From an uncultured Pleomorphomonas sp. (GTDB lineage Bacteria > Pseudomonadota > Alphaproteobacteria > Rhizobiales > Pleomorphomonadaceae): DNA of 64,000 nucleotides. The notes under the pieces are model-generated. The model was not told where the DNA came from. It saw nothing but the letters and a program-made list of their open reading frames with translations, and made no database searches. Every line of letters starts with the position of its first letter. The first letter of the stretch is position 1. Below are positions 56,354 to 64,000 of this stretch, piece after piece. A program made the translations under genes and the position numbers. The DNA lies in the NCBI GenBank assembly GCA_937868725.1, contig CALMMQ010000105.1, positions 23,971 through 87,970 on the forward strand. The letters are read 5' to 3'.

Positions 56354-57832
56354 ATGTCCGTAGCCCTGTCCCTGTCCGCGCTCGACCGCCTGCCGGCCAG
56401 CGTTTCCCGCCCCGCCTATGCCAGGGCCGACCTCCGTCCGGGGATCGTCCATTTCGGCGTCGGCAACTTCCACCGTGCCCATCAGGCGGTCTATCTCGAC
56501 CTGCTGCTCAACAAGGGCCACGCCCTCGACTGGGCCTATATCGGCGCTGGCGTGCGTCCCTCCGACACGACGATGCGGCAGGCGCTGGCCAGCCAGGACT
56601 ATCTCAGCACCGTCGTTGAGCTTGGCGGCGATCCGGAATCGGTGCGGGTGATCGGCCCGATGATCGACTTCATCCCCGTCGAGGAACGCGAGCGGCTGAT
56701 CGATACCCTAGCTGCCCCCTACGTGCGCATCGTGTCGCTGACCATCACCGAGGGCGGCTACTACATCAACTCGGCCACCGGCCGCTTCGACACCGCCCAT
56801 CCGGAAATCGCCGCCGACGCCGCCCATCCCGACGATCCGCGCACCGTCTTCGGCCTGATCATCAAGGGTCTGCGCCGGCGCCGCGACGCCGGCCTGCCGC
56901 CGTTTACCGTCATGTCCTGCGACAACATCCCCGGCAACGGCGTGGTGACGCGGCAGACGCTGGCCGGCCTCGCCGCCCTCAGCGATCCCGCCTTCGCCCG
57001 CTGGATCGAGGAGAACGTCGCCTTCCCCAACGGCATGGTCGACCGCATCACCCCGGCCACCACCGACCGCGAGCGGCAGAAGCTGAGCGATCGCTTCGGC
57101 ATCACCGACAATTGGCCGGTGTTCTGCGAACCGTTCAAGCAGTGGGTCCTCGAGGACCACTTCCCGCTCGGTCGGCCGCCGTTCGAGGAAGTCGGCGTTA
57201 CCTTCGTCACCGACGTGGCGCCTTACGAGCACATGAAGATCCGCATCCTCAACGGCGGTCACGCCGCCATCGCCTACCCCTCGGCGCTGATGGGCATCCA
57301 TTTCGTCCATGACGCCATGGCCAACCAGCTGGTCGCCGACTTCCTCAAGAAGGTGGAGCTCACCGAGATCGTGCCGATCGTGCCGCCGGTGCCCGACACC
57401 GACCTCGTCGCCTACTACGAGTTGATCGCCTCGCGCTTCGCCAACCCCGAAGTCGGCGACACCGTGGCCCGGCTCTGTCTCGACGGCTCCAACCGCCAGC
57501 CGAAGTTCATCATCCCCTCGATCCGCGACCGGCTGGCCAAGGGCCTCGACGTCGAGGGACTGGCGCTGGTCTCCGCGCTCTGGTGCCGCTATTGCGCCGG
57601 CACCGACGACGCCGGCAAGGCCATTCCGCCCAACGACGACAGCGCCGCCCGGCTGAAGGAACTGGCGCTCGCCGCCCGTTCCGAGCCGGAAGTCTTCCCG
57701 CGCCAGCTGGTGGACATCTACGGCGACGTCGGCCACTCCTCGGTGTTCCTCGCCCACTTCGCCCGCCATCTCAGGGCCTTGTGGGAAAAGGGCACGGTGG
57801 CGGTCCTGACTGGATACCTCGCCCGCCCCTGA
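56354..57832 (+). CDS. mtlK: mannitol 2-dehydrogenase
   Basis: 492 aa, long-chain polyol dehydrogenase. N-terminal HFGVGNFHRAHQAVY nucleotide-binding region and the family signature with catalytic Lys in PYEHMKIRILNGGHAAIAY. Oxidises D-mannitol to fructose, often also D-arabitol. RBS GGAG about 10 bases upstream. Between smoS and the kinase gene. Confidence 0.95.
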   Translation: MSVALSLSALDRLPASVSRPAYARADLRPGIVHFGVGNFHRAHQAVYLDLLLNKGHALDWAYIGAGVRPSDTTMRQALASQDYLSTVVELGGDPESVRVIGPMIDFIPVEERERLIDTLAAPYVRIVSLTITEGGYYINSATGRFDTAHPEIAADAAHPDDPRTVFGLIIKGLRRRRDAGLPPFTVMSCDNIPGNGVVTRQTLAGLAALSDPAFARWIEENVAFPNGMVDRITPATTDRERQKLSDRFGITDNWPVFCEPFKQWVLEDHFPLGRPPFEEVGVTFVTDVAPYEHMKIRILNGGHAAIAYPSALMGIHFVHDAMANQLVADFLKKVELTEIVPIVPPVPDTDLVAYYELIASRFANPEVGDTVARLCLDGSNRQPKFIIPSIRDRLAKGLDVEGLALVSALWCRYCAGTDDAGKAIPPNDDSAARLKELALAARSEPEVFPRQLVDIYGDVGHSSVFLAHFARHLRALWEKGTVAVLTGYLARP

Positions 57833-57969
57833 GGGGCGCGCTTCGGCAGCGTCAGTCCCCGCCCGCGACTTTCCCGGGGAGTGCTGTTAAAATGGCAAGA
57901 TCGGGTTGCAGCGGCCGCGTTGGCCCAGTGACACGATGTGGTGTCAGCACCGGGAATAGAGGGTGGGGC

Positions 57970-60249
57970 ATGGCGCGTTACCTGTGCGCGGTCGACGTGG
58001 GCACCAGCAGTGTCCGCGTCGGCGTGATGGACGATCTCGGCCACCTGTTCAGCAGTGCCGAGCACCCCATCATCATGAACCGCCCCTCGGCCGATCAGGC
58101 CGAATACGACAGCGAGGACATCTGGTCGGCCATCTGCGTCGCCACGCGGGCGGCCATGGCCCAATCGGGCGCCTCCGGCGACGATGTCGCCGGCATCGCC
58201 TTCGATGCCACCTGTTCGCTGGTGGTCCGCGACACCGACGGCCGCCCGGTGTCGGTATCGCTCAACGGCCAGAGCCGCTGGGACACCATCGCCTGGCTCG
58301 ATCACCGCGCCATGGGTGAAGCGGAAGAATGCACCGACACCGGCCACCGCGCCCTCGACTGCATGAGCGGCGTCATGTCGCCGGAGATGCAGCTGCCCAA
58401 GCTGATGTGGCTGAAGCGCCATCTGCCGCAGAGCTGGGCCCGCGTCGGCCACGTCTTCGACCTGGCCGACTTCCTGGCCTGGAAGGCCTCGGGCAGCGAC
58501 GCCCGCTCACAGTGCACGCTGACCACCAAATGGTCCTATCTCGCCCACGAGGAACCGGGCTGGCAACCCGACTTTCTCGCCGCCGTCGGCCTCGACGACC
58601 TGTTGACGCGCGGTGCCCTGCCCGCCCGCGCCGTGCCGCCGGGCAGTGACCTCGGCCCGCTGACCGAGACGGCGGCGCGCGACCTCGGCCTCAGCGTCCG
58701 CTGCCGGGTGGGAGCGGGTTTTGTCGACGCCTACGCTGGCGCCCTGTGCATGCTTGGCCCCTACGGCCCGACGCCAGCCGAATTCGAGCGACGCGTGGCA
58801 CTCATCGCCGGCACGTCGAGCTGCATCATGACCTTTTCCGGCAAGCCGATCGTCTTCCGCGGCGGCTGGGGCCCGCATTTCGGCACCGTGCTGCCCGGCT
58901 GCTGGACCTCGGAGGGCGGCCAGTCGGCGTCCGGCGCCCTGCTCGACCACATCATCCGCTGGCATTCGGCCGGCGGCGAACCGGGCGCGGCCCTGCACGG
59001 CCGGGTGATCAATCGCATCATGGAACTGCGCGAGCGCGACGGCGAGGCCTTCGCCGCCCGCCTGCACGTGCTGCCCGATTTTCACGGCAACCGCACGCCG
59101 CTCGCCGACCCGCACGCCCTCGGCGTCATCTCGGGCCTCAACATGGACAGTTCGTTCGACGGCCTGTGCGCCCTCTATTGGCGCGTCTCGGTGGCGCTGG
59201 CGCTCGGCATCCGCCACGTGCTCGACGCCCTGCGCCAGGAAGGCCACATGGTGGAAACGCTGCACGTCACCGGTGGCCACACCAAGAACCGGCTGCTGAT
59301 GGAGCTTTACGCCGACGCCACCGGCTGCGAACTGGTGACCGCCGAGGACGGCAACGCCATGCTGCTCGGTACGGCCATGGCGGCTGCCTGCGCCGGCGGC
59401 AGCTACCCGACGCTCGTCGACGCCGCCGTCGCCATGCAGCCGCGCACCCGCCGCCGCAGCCCCGACCCGGCCATGGCGCGCCGCTACGCCGCCGACTATC
59501 AGGTGTTCCTGGCCATGCACGAGCAGCGTCGCGAACTCGATCGGCTGATCGAACCGCGGCCGGCCGGCGCCATCGGCCAGGGACGCTTTGCCGGCAAACG
59601 ATTGGTCATTTTCGATTGCGACGGCGTGCTTGTCGACAGCGAACTGATCGCCGTCGGCGTGCTGATGGAGTATCTGCGCGACAGCGACGTCACCGTCGAC
59701 CGGGCGACGCTGATCACCGAAGTCCTCGGCCGCAACAACGCTTACGTGCTGGCGCTGCTGCGCGACCGCTACGGCATCGACGTCGACGCCACCGTCGAGC
59801 GGCGGCTGCAGGAGCGGCTGTTCGCCCGCTTCCGCGCCGAACTGAAGCCGATGCCCGGCGTCCACCGCCTGCTCGATCGCCTCAACGTGCCCTATTGCCT
59901 GGCCTCGTCGAGTGCCGTCCGCCGCATCAACGCCGCACTGGCCTTCGCCGGTCTCGCCGATCGCTTCATCGGCAAGGTGTTCTCCGCCTCGATGGTCAGT
60001 CGCGGCAAGCCGGCGCCGGACCTGTTTCTGCACGTCGCCAAGGTGATGGGTGTCGAGCCGCGCGACTGCCTGGTGATCGAAGACAGCCCGGCCGGCGTCG
60101 AAGCGGCGCGGCGGGCCAACATGGCCGTCATCGGCTTTGTCGGCGGCAGCCACGCCGACAGCCTGTCGCTGCGTGCCACGCTGACCGCCCTCGGCCCCGA
60201 CGCCATCTGCTCCGGCTTCGACGAAGTGCTCGATCTCGTCGCCGGCTGA
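57970..60249 (+). CDS. FGGY pentulose kinase fused to HAD-family phosphatase
   Basis: 759 aa in a single frame. Residues 1 to about 535 are an FGGY kinase of the pentulokinase (D-ribulokinase-like) clade: LCAVDVGTSSVRVGVMD, AFDATCSLVV, WLDHRA, SPEMQLPKLMWLK, the VALIAGTSSC phosphate motif, and HVTGGHTKNRLLMELYADAT. From about 545 a HAD hydrolase follows: FDCDGVLVDSE (nucleophile D549, D551), LASSSAVRR (motif II), KPAPDLFLHVAK (motif III Lys) and VIEDSPAGVEAA (motif IV). In related polyol operons these are, as far as I know, usually two genes. The HAD part may dephosphorylate a side-product or regulate flux. Last gene of the operon. Confidence 0.92.
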   Translation: MARYLCAVDVGTSSVRVGVMDDLGHLFSSAEHPIIMNRPSADQAEYDSEDIWSAICVATRAAMAQSGASGDDVAGIAFDATCSLVVRDTDGRPVSVSLNGQSRWDTIAWLDHRAMGEAEECTDTGHRALDCMSGVMSPEMQLPKLMWLKRHLPQSWARVGHVFDLADFLAWKASGSDARSQCTLTTKWSYLAHEEPGWQPDFLAAVGLDDLLTRGALPARAVPPGSDLGPLTETAARDLGLSVRCRVGAGFVDAYAGALCMLGPYGPTPAEFERRVALIAGTSSCIMTFSGKPIVFRGGWGPHFGTVLPGCWTSEGGQSASGALLDHIIRWHSAGGEPGAALHGRVINRIMELRERDGEAFAARLHVLPDFHGNRTPLADPHALGVISGLNMDSSFDGLCALYWRVSVALALGIRHVLDALRQEGHMVETLHVTGGHTKNRLLMELYADATGCELVTAEDGNAMLLGTAMAAACAGGSYPTLVDAAVAMQPRTRRRSPDPAMARRYAADYQVFLAMHEQRRELDRLIEPRPAGAIGQGRFAGKRLVIFDCDGVLVDSELIAVGVLMEYLRDSDVTVDRATLITEVLGRNNAYVLALLRDRYGIDVDATVERRLQERLFARFRAELKPMPGVHRLLDRLNVPYCLASSSAVRRINAALAFAGLADRFIGKVFSASMVSRGKPAPDLFLHVAKVMGVEPRDCLVIEDSPAGVEAARRANMAVIGFVGGSHADSLSLRATLTALGPDAICSGFDEVLDLVAG

Positions 60250-60284
60250 CGGCGGCCCCGCTCTCGCTTGCCGCCAGGCGCAAA

Positions 60285-60320
60285 AAGCCAAAGGCCCCGG
60301 CAATCGCTTGCCGAGGCCTT
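60285..60320 (-). terminator. terminator of the former tRNA-Val gene
   Basis: On the minus strand, just past the tRNA 3' CCA, a 13-position stem (60291-60303 with 60308-60320, one mismatch) and loop are followed by TTTGGCTTTTTG. It probably also terminates the polyol operon. Confidence 0.75.
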
Positions 60321-60328
60321 GGAAACAA

Positions 60329-60380
<52 letters not shown>

Positions 60381-60546
60381 GCGACGCATTTCCCTAACAT
60401 ACTGCACATTACAAAGTATGACTAACCATATGAAATTAAACACATCGTCTTTTGCCGTGCATTACCGTGTCTAGATATGGTATGCCCACGTTTGCGATCC
60501 GGTGGTGAGTTTTTGGTGAGTTTGGATCGCAGCGTAGGGGCCACAC

Positions 60547-61803
60547 ATGAAACTCACAAAATCCGTTGTCGATGCCGCCGAACCTCGCGACAAGCAGTTC
60601 ACGATTTGGGACGACCAGCTCAGGGGCTTCGGGATCTATGTCCAGCCAACCGGGGGACGGTCCTACTTTCTCGACTATCGAACGGAGGACGGGAAGCGTC
60701 GTCGGATGGTCCTGGGTCGCCACGGCGACGTCACCTGCGAACAGGCACGCCGGAAGGCGCTGGAAGTGATCGGTGGGGCGGTTCTCAAGGGTGAGGATCC
60801 GCTGCAAGATCGAAGGACGCGCCGCAGCTCCCTGACTGTCGCCGAGTTGTGCGAGAACTACTTTGAAGCTGCCGACAAGGGTCTAGTAATCGGTCGTGCT
60901 GGCCGTCCGAAGAAGGCCAGCACCATCGTCATGGATCGCCTCATCATCGGCGCTCATGTCCTCCCACTGCTTGGCAGAACGCTTGTAGTCGATGTTACGA
61001 AAACCGATCTCCAAAAGTTCGTTACCTCCGTCACGTCAGGGAAAACAGCCAAGACCAAGGCAGAGAAATCGGGAAACTTGCGGGGGCGCATTCGCCGCTC
61101 AGGAGGACCAGGAGCCGCCTCTCGCGTCATGCAGACATTCGGGTCCATCCTGGGGTGGGCAGTCTCTCAGGGCATCATCGAAAGCAATCCGGCTATAGGT
61201 ATCAAGAAACCCGCAGGAAAGAAGCGCGAACGTCGGTTGACGCCGGAGGAGTTCAAGGCGTTTGCCGAGGCGCTGAACACGGCAGCCAAGGAGCCAGGGC
61301 AAAGTTGGCAGCCCATTGCGGAACTGCGTTTTCTGGCATTGACCGGCTGTCGGCTTGGCGAGGTTGAAAAACTGAAGTGGTCCGAGGTCGACATCGGCGC
61401 ATCGATCATCCATCTCTCAGATTCGAAAACCGGCGCTTCTGTTCGGCCACTTGGAAAGGCTGCTCGAGAGCTGATCGGGACCTTCCCGAAGACCAACGGC
61501 GAGTTCGTGTTTCCGGCCGCACGGCTGGACGACCGCCCATTTGCCGGAATGAAGCGAGCGTACCGCAAGCTGTTCTCTGCCGCCGGCCTCGACGGGGTGA
61601 CCCCGCATGTGCTCAGGCATTCCTTTGCCAGCGTCGGCGCAGACTTGGGCTTCACCGACAGCACCATTGGCGCCATGCTCGGACATGCCGGCAGCGGCGT
61701 GACCTCCCGCTACGTGCACCGGCTCGACTCGGTGCTGATTTCGGCGGCGGACAAAGTGGCCGGGGAGATCAGCCGGCAGATGACACCGCCGGCCGACGAA
61801 TGA
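60547..61803 (+). CDS. tyrosine-type site-specific integrase
   Basis: 418 aa. N-terminal Arm-binding DUF4102-like domain (DDQLRGFGIYVQPTGGRSYF, VLGRHGDVT), a SAM-like core-binding domain (about 95-205), and a catalytic domain with R269 in GCRLGE, SDSKTG lysine, H354-x-x-R357 in HVLRHSF, H380 in GHAG, and nucleophile Y389. All catalytic residues are intact. It faces away from the tRNA fragment. It integrates or excises the element via the tRNA-Val 3' end. Confidence 0.95.
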   Translation: MKLTKSVVDAAEPRDKQFTIWDDQLRGFGIYVQPTGGRSYFLDYRTEDGKRRRMVLGRHGDVTCEQARRKALEVIGGAVLKGEDPLQDRRTRRSSLTVAELCENYFEAADKGLVIGRAGRPKKASTIVMDRLIIGAHVLPLLGRTLVVDVTKTDLQKFVTSVTSGKTAKTKAEKSGNLRGRIRRSGGPGAASRVMQTFGSILGWAVSQGIIESNPAIGIKKPAGKKRERRLTPEEFKAFAEALNTAAKEPGQSWQPIAELRFLALTGCRLGEVEKLKWSEVDIGASIIHLSDSKTGASVRPLGKAARELIGTFPKTNGEFVFPAARLDDRPFAGMKRAYRKLFSAAGLDGVTPHVLRHSFASVGADLGFTDSTIGAMLGHAGSGVTSRYVHRLDSVLISAADKVAGEISRQMTPPADE

Positions 61804-62100
61804 TCAAGCCGCTTCGCGCGGCTGGATGCGGTCGAGCACGTCGGCCATGGTCTCAGCTGCCGTTGTGAGGTCATACTTCGCCTGCATGGTCATGAACCAC
61901 TGCGGATCCACACCGAAGAAGCGACCGAGCCGAAGTGCAATGCTGGCGGTGATGCCCTGTCGGCCATGACAGATTTCGTTGATGCGGCTGCGGGGAACGT
62001 CGATCGCCTTAGACAGCGCATAGACGGAAATCCCCATCGGCTCAAGAAACTCTTCCTTGAGGACGATGCCAGGATGCGGCAGCGGAATTTCGCGGGGCAT
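61804..62100 (-). CDS. higA: HigA-type antitoxin
   Basis: 98 aa, starting at ATG 62100 as MPREIPLPHPGIVLKEEFLEP. XRE-type HTH: SVYALSKAIDVPRSRINEIC, then HGRQGITASIALRLGRFFG. Matches the HigA addiction-module family with its N-terminal HPG motif. Follows higB by 13 nt; it would repress the operon and neutralise the toxin. The stop abuts the integrase stop convergently. Confidence 0.95.
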   Translation of the reverse strand: MPREIPLPHPGIVLKEEFLEPMGISVYALSKAIDVPRSRINEICHGRQGITASIALRLGRFFGVDPQWFMTMQAKYDLTTAAETMADVLDRIQPREAA

Positions 62101-62113
62101 GGTCGGAACCTCC

Positions 62114-62395
62114 TCAGTGATAGTCGCAAAACTCGACATCGTAGGCGTCTCCGTCCCGCCAAGCGAAACAGATGCGCCATTGGTCATTGACGCGGATTGA
62201 ATGTTGGCCGGCGCGGTCGCCGGCAAGCGCTTCAAGCCGATTGCCCGGCGGCACCCGCAGGTCATCGAGCCGCGTCACGGTGTCGATCAGGAAGATCTTA
62301 GTGACCGCCCGTTTCAGCACGTCGGCCGGAACGCCCTTGACGGCTACGCCCTCATAGACGCTGGCGGTGCGGCGATCTCGGAAGCTCTTGATCAT
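62114..62395 (-). CDS. higB: HigB-type toxin (RelE superfamily)
   Basis: 93 aa. Begins MIKSFRDRRTASVYEG; RelE-fold elements include LDDLRVPPGNRLEALAGDRAGQ and SIRVNDQWRICFAW ending with VEFCDYH. These toxins cleave mRNA on the ribosome. The toxin gene precedes the antitoxin, the usual higBA order. Confidence 0.94.
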   Translation of the reverse strand: MIKSFRDRRTASVYEGVAVKGVPADVLKRAVTKIFLIDTVTRLDDLRVPPGNRLEALAGDRAGQHSIRVNDQWRICFAWRDGDAYDVEFCDYH

Positions 62396-62733
62396 AGGCG
62401 AAGCGTACTAAATTATTGTACGCCCGTCAACCGAGAAGGCACAGAAAGCCGAAGCGCGATCTTGGTGTGAGGGCGGATCGACGCCGAATAATCGTTGAAA
62501 AGCAGAAATGTAATCTATGAGCTAGTATAAATATCATCCAATTTTCAGTTGTCATGTCGTCATATATTTCAATGGGTTATACCGTCATAAATCTCATTCT
62601 CAGGGTGACGCATCATAAAAATGATATTATCATCAATGGTTTATCATAATAATGATCTTGCGTAACGAAGTCTTGTTCAGTATATAAAGTCTCATCGGTG
62701 AAAGCCGATGATTTCTGCTTTTGCGAGGATGAA
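62396..62733 (+). promoter_or_regulatory. AT-rich control region of the element with paired operators and promoter
   Basis: Two near-identical 14-bp inverted repeats, ATCATAAAAATGAT (62612-62625) and ATCATAATAATGAT (62643-62656), are 31 bases apart (three helical turns); a third, ATGATA-T-TATCAT, overlaps at 62621-62633. A good sigma70 promoter TTGCGT (62658-62663) / TATATA (62681-62686), spacer 17, follows at once. It drives the HTH gene starting at 62734 (RBS GAGGA, 62725-62729). The higBA promoter must lie on the other side. Confidence 0.65.
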
Positions 62734-63219
62734 ATGACTTCACTCAACGCGGACGACGAGTCCGCGAACGTTGAAACTCGGTCAAAAGACTTTTACAGCC
62801 AGGATGAAGCGTCCGAATTTTTTGCGCACAGGGGCCTGTCTGTTTCCCCGAAAACTTTGGCGAAGCTCCGGTCTGTCGGCGGCGGCCCTGAGTTCAGAAA
62901 GTTTGGTCGGTATGCTGTTTACGAGCGTCAAGCGCTAGCCGATTGGGCGCAGTCGCGTCTGTCGGCACCGCGGAGCTGCACCGCGGCGACGCACGCTGTC
63001 AGCCTTTCACGTGATCATATTGTGAAGATGATGGAGGGGCGGCAGGCAACTCTCGCCGATTCGGAGCGCCGGGAGGCTTACGCGAAGGCCGCTTCTCATG
63101 GTCACCGGGCGTCGTGGAGTGACCCGGAGCGGCGCGCGGCTCGCATGGCAAAGGCGGCGGCGACGCGGGCGCGCAACCGCTTGGCGAAGGAGCAGCGCAG
63201 CACCGCGGCCGATGAGTGA
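62734..63219 (+). CDS. HTH (AlpA/excisionase-type) DNA-binding protein
   Basis: 161 aa from ATG 62734 (a GTG at 62698 would add 12 residues; GAGGA favours the ATG). Residues about 20-75 form a MerR-like HTH_17 fold: YSQDEASEFF, SVSPKTLAKLRS, GGGPEFRKFGRYAVYERQAL and DWAQSRL. The C-terminal half is basic and helical. Likely an element-borne regulator or excisionase. The next gene follows by 22 nt. Confidence 0.75.
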   Translation: MTSLNADDESANVETRSKDFYSQDEASEFFAHRGLSVSPKTLAKLRSVGGGPEFRKFGRYAVYERQALADWAQSRLSAPRSCTAATHAVSLSRDHIVKMMEGRQATLADSERREAYAKAASHGHRASWSDPERRAARMAKAAATRARNRLAKEQRSTAADE

Positions 63220-63241
63220 TAGGGACGCAGGAGCACGAACT

Positions 63242-64000
63242 ATGACTCTTGTTTTTGCGTCGATCCCGATCGGAATTCTCGATTCGTGGATCGACGTACT
63301 TCCACCAGATCGGCTTGCCGCGCGCGTCAAATTTTTCCGTCGCGCGCTCAACGCGGGTGGCGGCCTCCCTGACATTGATCAAGGGCTGGCTACAGCGTGC
63401 GGGCTGAGCCTCAAGCGCTGGCTGTCAATCCGAAACGATCCGCTTTTTGCGGGAACACTTGTGTTCAATCAAAATCGCGTCGATTGCCCGGCCGCTCTTT
63501 CAGCGCTTGATCACGCCGCCAACCGCTCGGAAGCGGGCCGGCGTGCTGGCCTGAAGTCGGCTGAAAAACGAAAAATGGTCGACCACCACGGAATCGAAAT
63601 CGCTCAGAGAAAAGAGGTGGATTTTCAGCCTAACCAATTGAAAAATAACGATCTCAATCCAACCTACGTTGAACTTAGTGATAAGTATAAGAATAAGGCT
63701 CCTACGGAGCCTAATAATAAAAATAAATCAGCAGCGTTGGCAAGTAGTAATGCAAGTAGTATGCAACCACACGACGATTTTACCACTTGCTACAGATACA
63801 ACGAAGACGATGTTTTTTTAAGAATTGAGCAAGGACTCTTGAGGGTCGATGTTGATCAAGCAGCTATCAAACACCTCTTAAACGTTAGAGACAGTAGAGA
63901 ATACATTCAAAAGTGGTGGAGAGGCGAAACGGATCCCGACTATCCGATTCTGGACGCATCAACAATTTTCGACACTGTAATTGATACAATAATAAAAAAG
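63242..64000 (+). CDS. DUF1376-like phage replication-type protein, 3' end beyond window
   Basis: An open frame of 253 codons from ATG 63242 to the last base with no stop. AGGAG at 63229-63233 gives a good start. The N-terminal 100 residues resemble DUF1376 proteins of phage replication modules: FFRRALNAGGGLPDIDQGLA, CGLSLKRWLSIRNDP, then SEAGRRAGLKSAEKRK. From about residue 120 the composition shifts to Asn/Lys/Ser-rich, AT-rich sequence. The C-terminal part (YRYNEDDVFLRIEQG) is not recognised. The function is inferred from weak resemblance and context. Confidence 0.6.
   Translation, partial: MTLVFASIPIGILDSWIDVLPPDRLAARVKFFRRALNAGGGLPDIDQGLATACGLSLKRWLSIRNDPLFAGTLVFNQNRVDCPAALSALDHAANRSEAGRRAGLKSAEKRKMVDHHGIEIAQRKEVDFQPNQLKNNDLNPTYVELSDKYKNKAPTEPNNKNKSAALASSNASSMQPHDDFTTCYRYNEDDVFLRIEQGLLRVDVDQAAIKHLLNVRDSREYIQKWWRGETDPDYPILDASTIFDTVIDTIIKK

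Overview
The window reads as a piece of an alphaproteobacterial chromosome, most likely order Hyphomicrobiales (Rhizobiales). The grounds are the strongly GC-rich core, the ybgC-tolQRAB-pal-cpoB-tilS-ftsH block, the three-gene pntAA-pntAB-pntB transhydrogenase, the cluster of small conserved alphaproteobacterial genes (GapR/DUF2312, DUF1036, DUF465, DUF2927), a Smo-type polyol operon and a Rhizobiales-type intergenic palindrome behind pyk. A genus such as Pleomorphomonas is only a guess.

Layout. 1-2620 is an AT-richer accessory patch: a DUF262 protein (open at the left edge) overlaps a HEPN-type protein, followed by the C-terminal stump of a phage-type integrase. 2681-60249 is core chromosome. 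In order it holds: a CHASE4-GGDEF-EAL cyclic-di-GMP enzyme; MntR and a MATE exporter; the pnt operon; oligoendopeptidase PepF; an orphan NtrC-type response regulator; an L,D-transpeptidase and a DUF882 (M15-like) cell-wall protein; a DUF2927 protein; ruvB, an isochorismatase-like hydrolase and ybgC in overlapping order; the Tol-Pal operon with cpoB, tilS and ftsH; a TPR lipoprotein; rpsU; a YafJ-type glutamine amidotransferase; purEK; two divergent DUF465 genes; a TauE/SafE permease with deoC; gapR; an N-formylglutamate amidohydrolase; an EamA transporter; DUF1036 coupled to pyk; a periplasmic TPR protein; rpmJ; an EEP nuclease/phosphatase; an ornithine-cyclodeaminase-family protein; a flavodiiron protein; malQ; and a polyol catabolic operon (SorC-type regulator, ABC transporter, sorbitol and mannitol dehydrogenases, and a pentulokinase fused to a HAD phosphatase).

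60329-64000 is the left end of an integrated element. The 3' half of a tRNA-Val(GAC) gene with its own terminator is left at the junction, followed by a tyrosine integrase, a higBA toxin-antitoxin pair, an AT-rich control region with paired palindromic operators, an HTH regulator, and a DUF1376-like replication-type gene that runs off the window. The intact tRNA-Val copy should lie at the far end of the element, outside the window.

How the genes work together. The Tol-Pal block builds the envelope-constriction machine, and the neighbouring LdtD-type and DUF882 proteins remodel peptidoglycan. The polyol operon imports hexitols or pentitols, oxidises them to ketoses, and carries a kinase-phosphatase fusion to process the product. 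No CRISPR array, rRNA operon, complete IS element or intact tRNA was seen. The candidates for something new are the DUF262-HEPN pair, the kinase-HAD fusion, the nested symmetric inverted repeat between pal and cpoB, the structured leader before the MATE gene, and the island control region.
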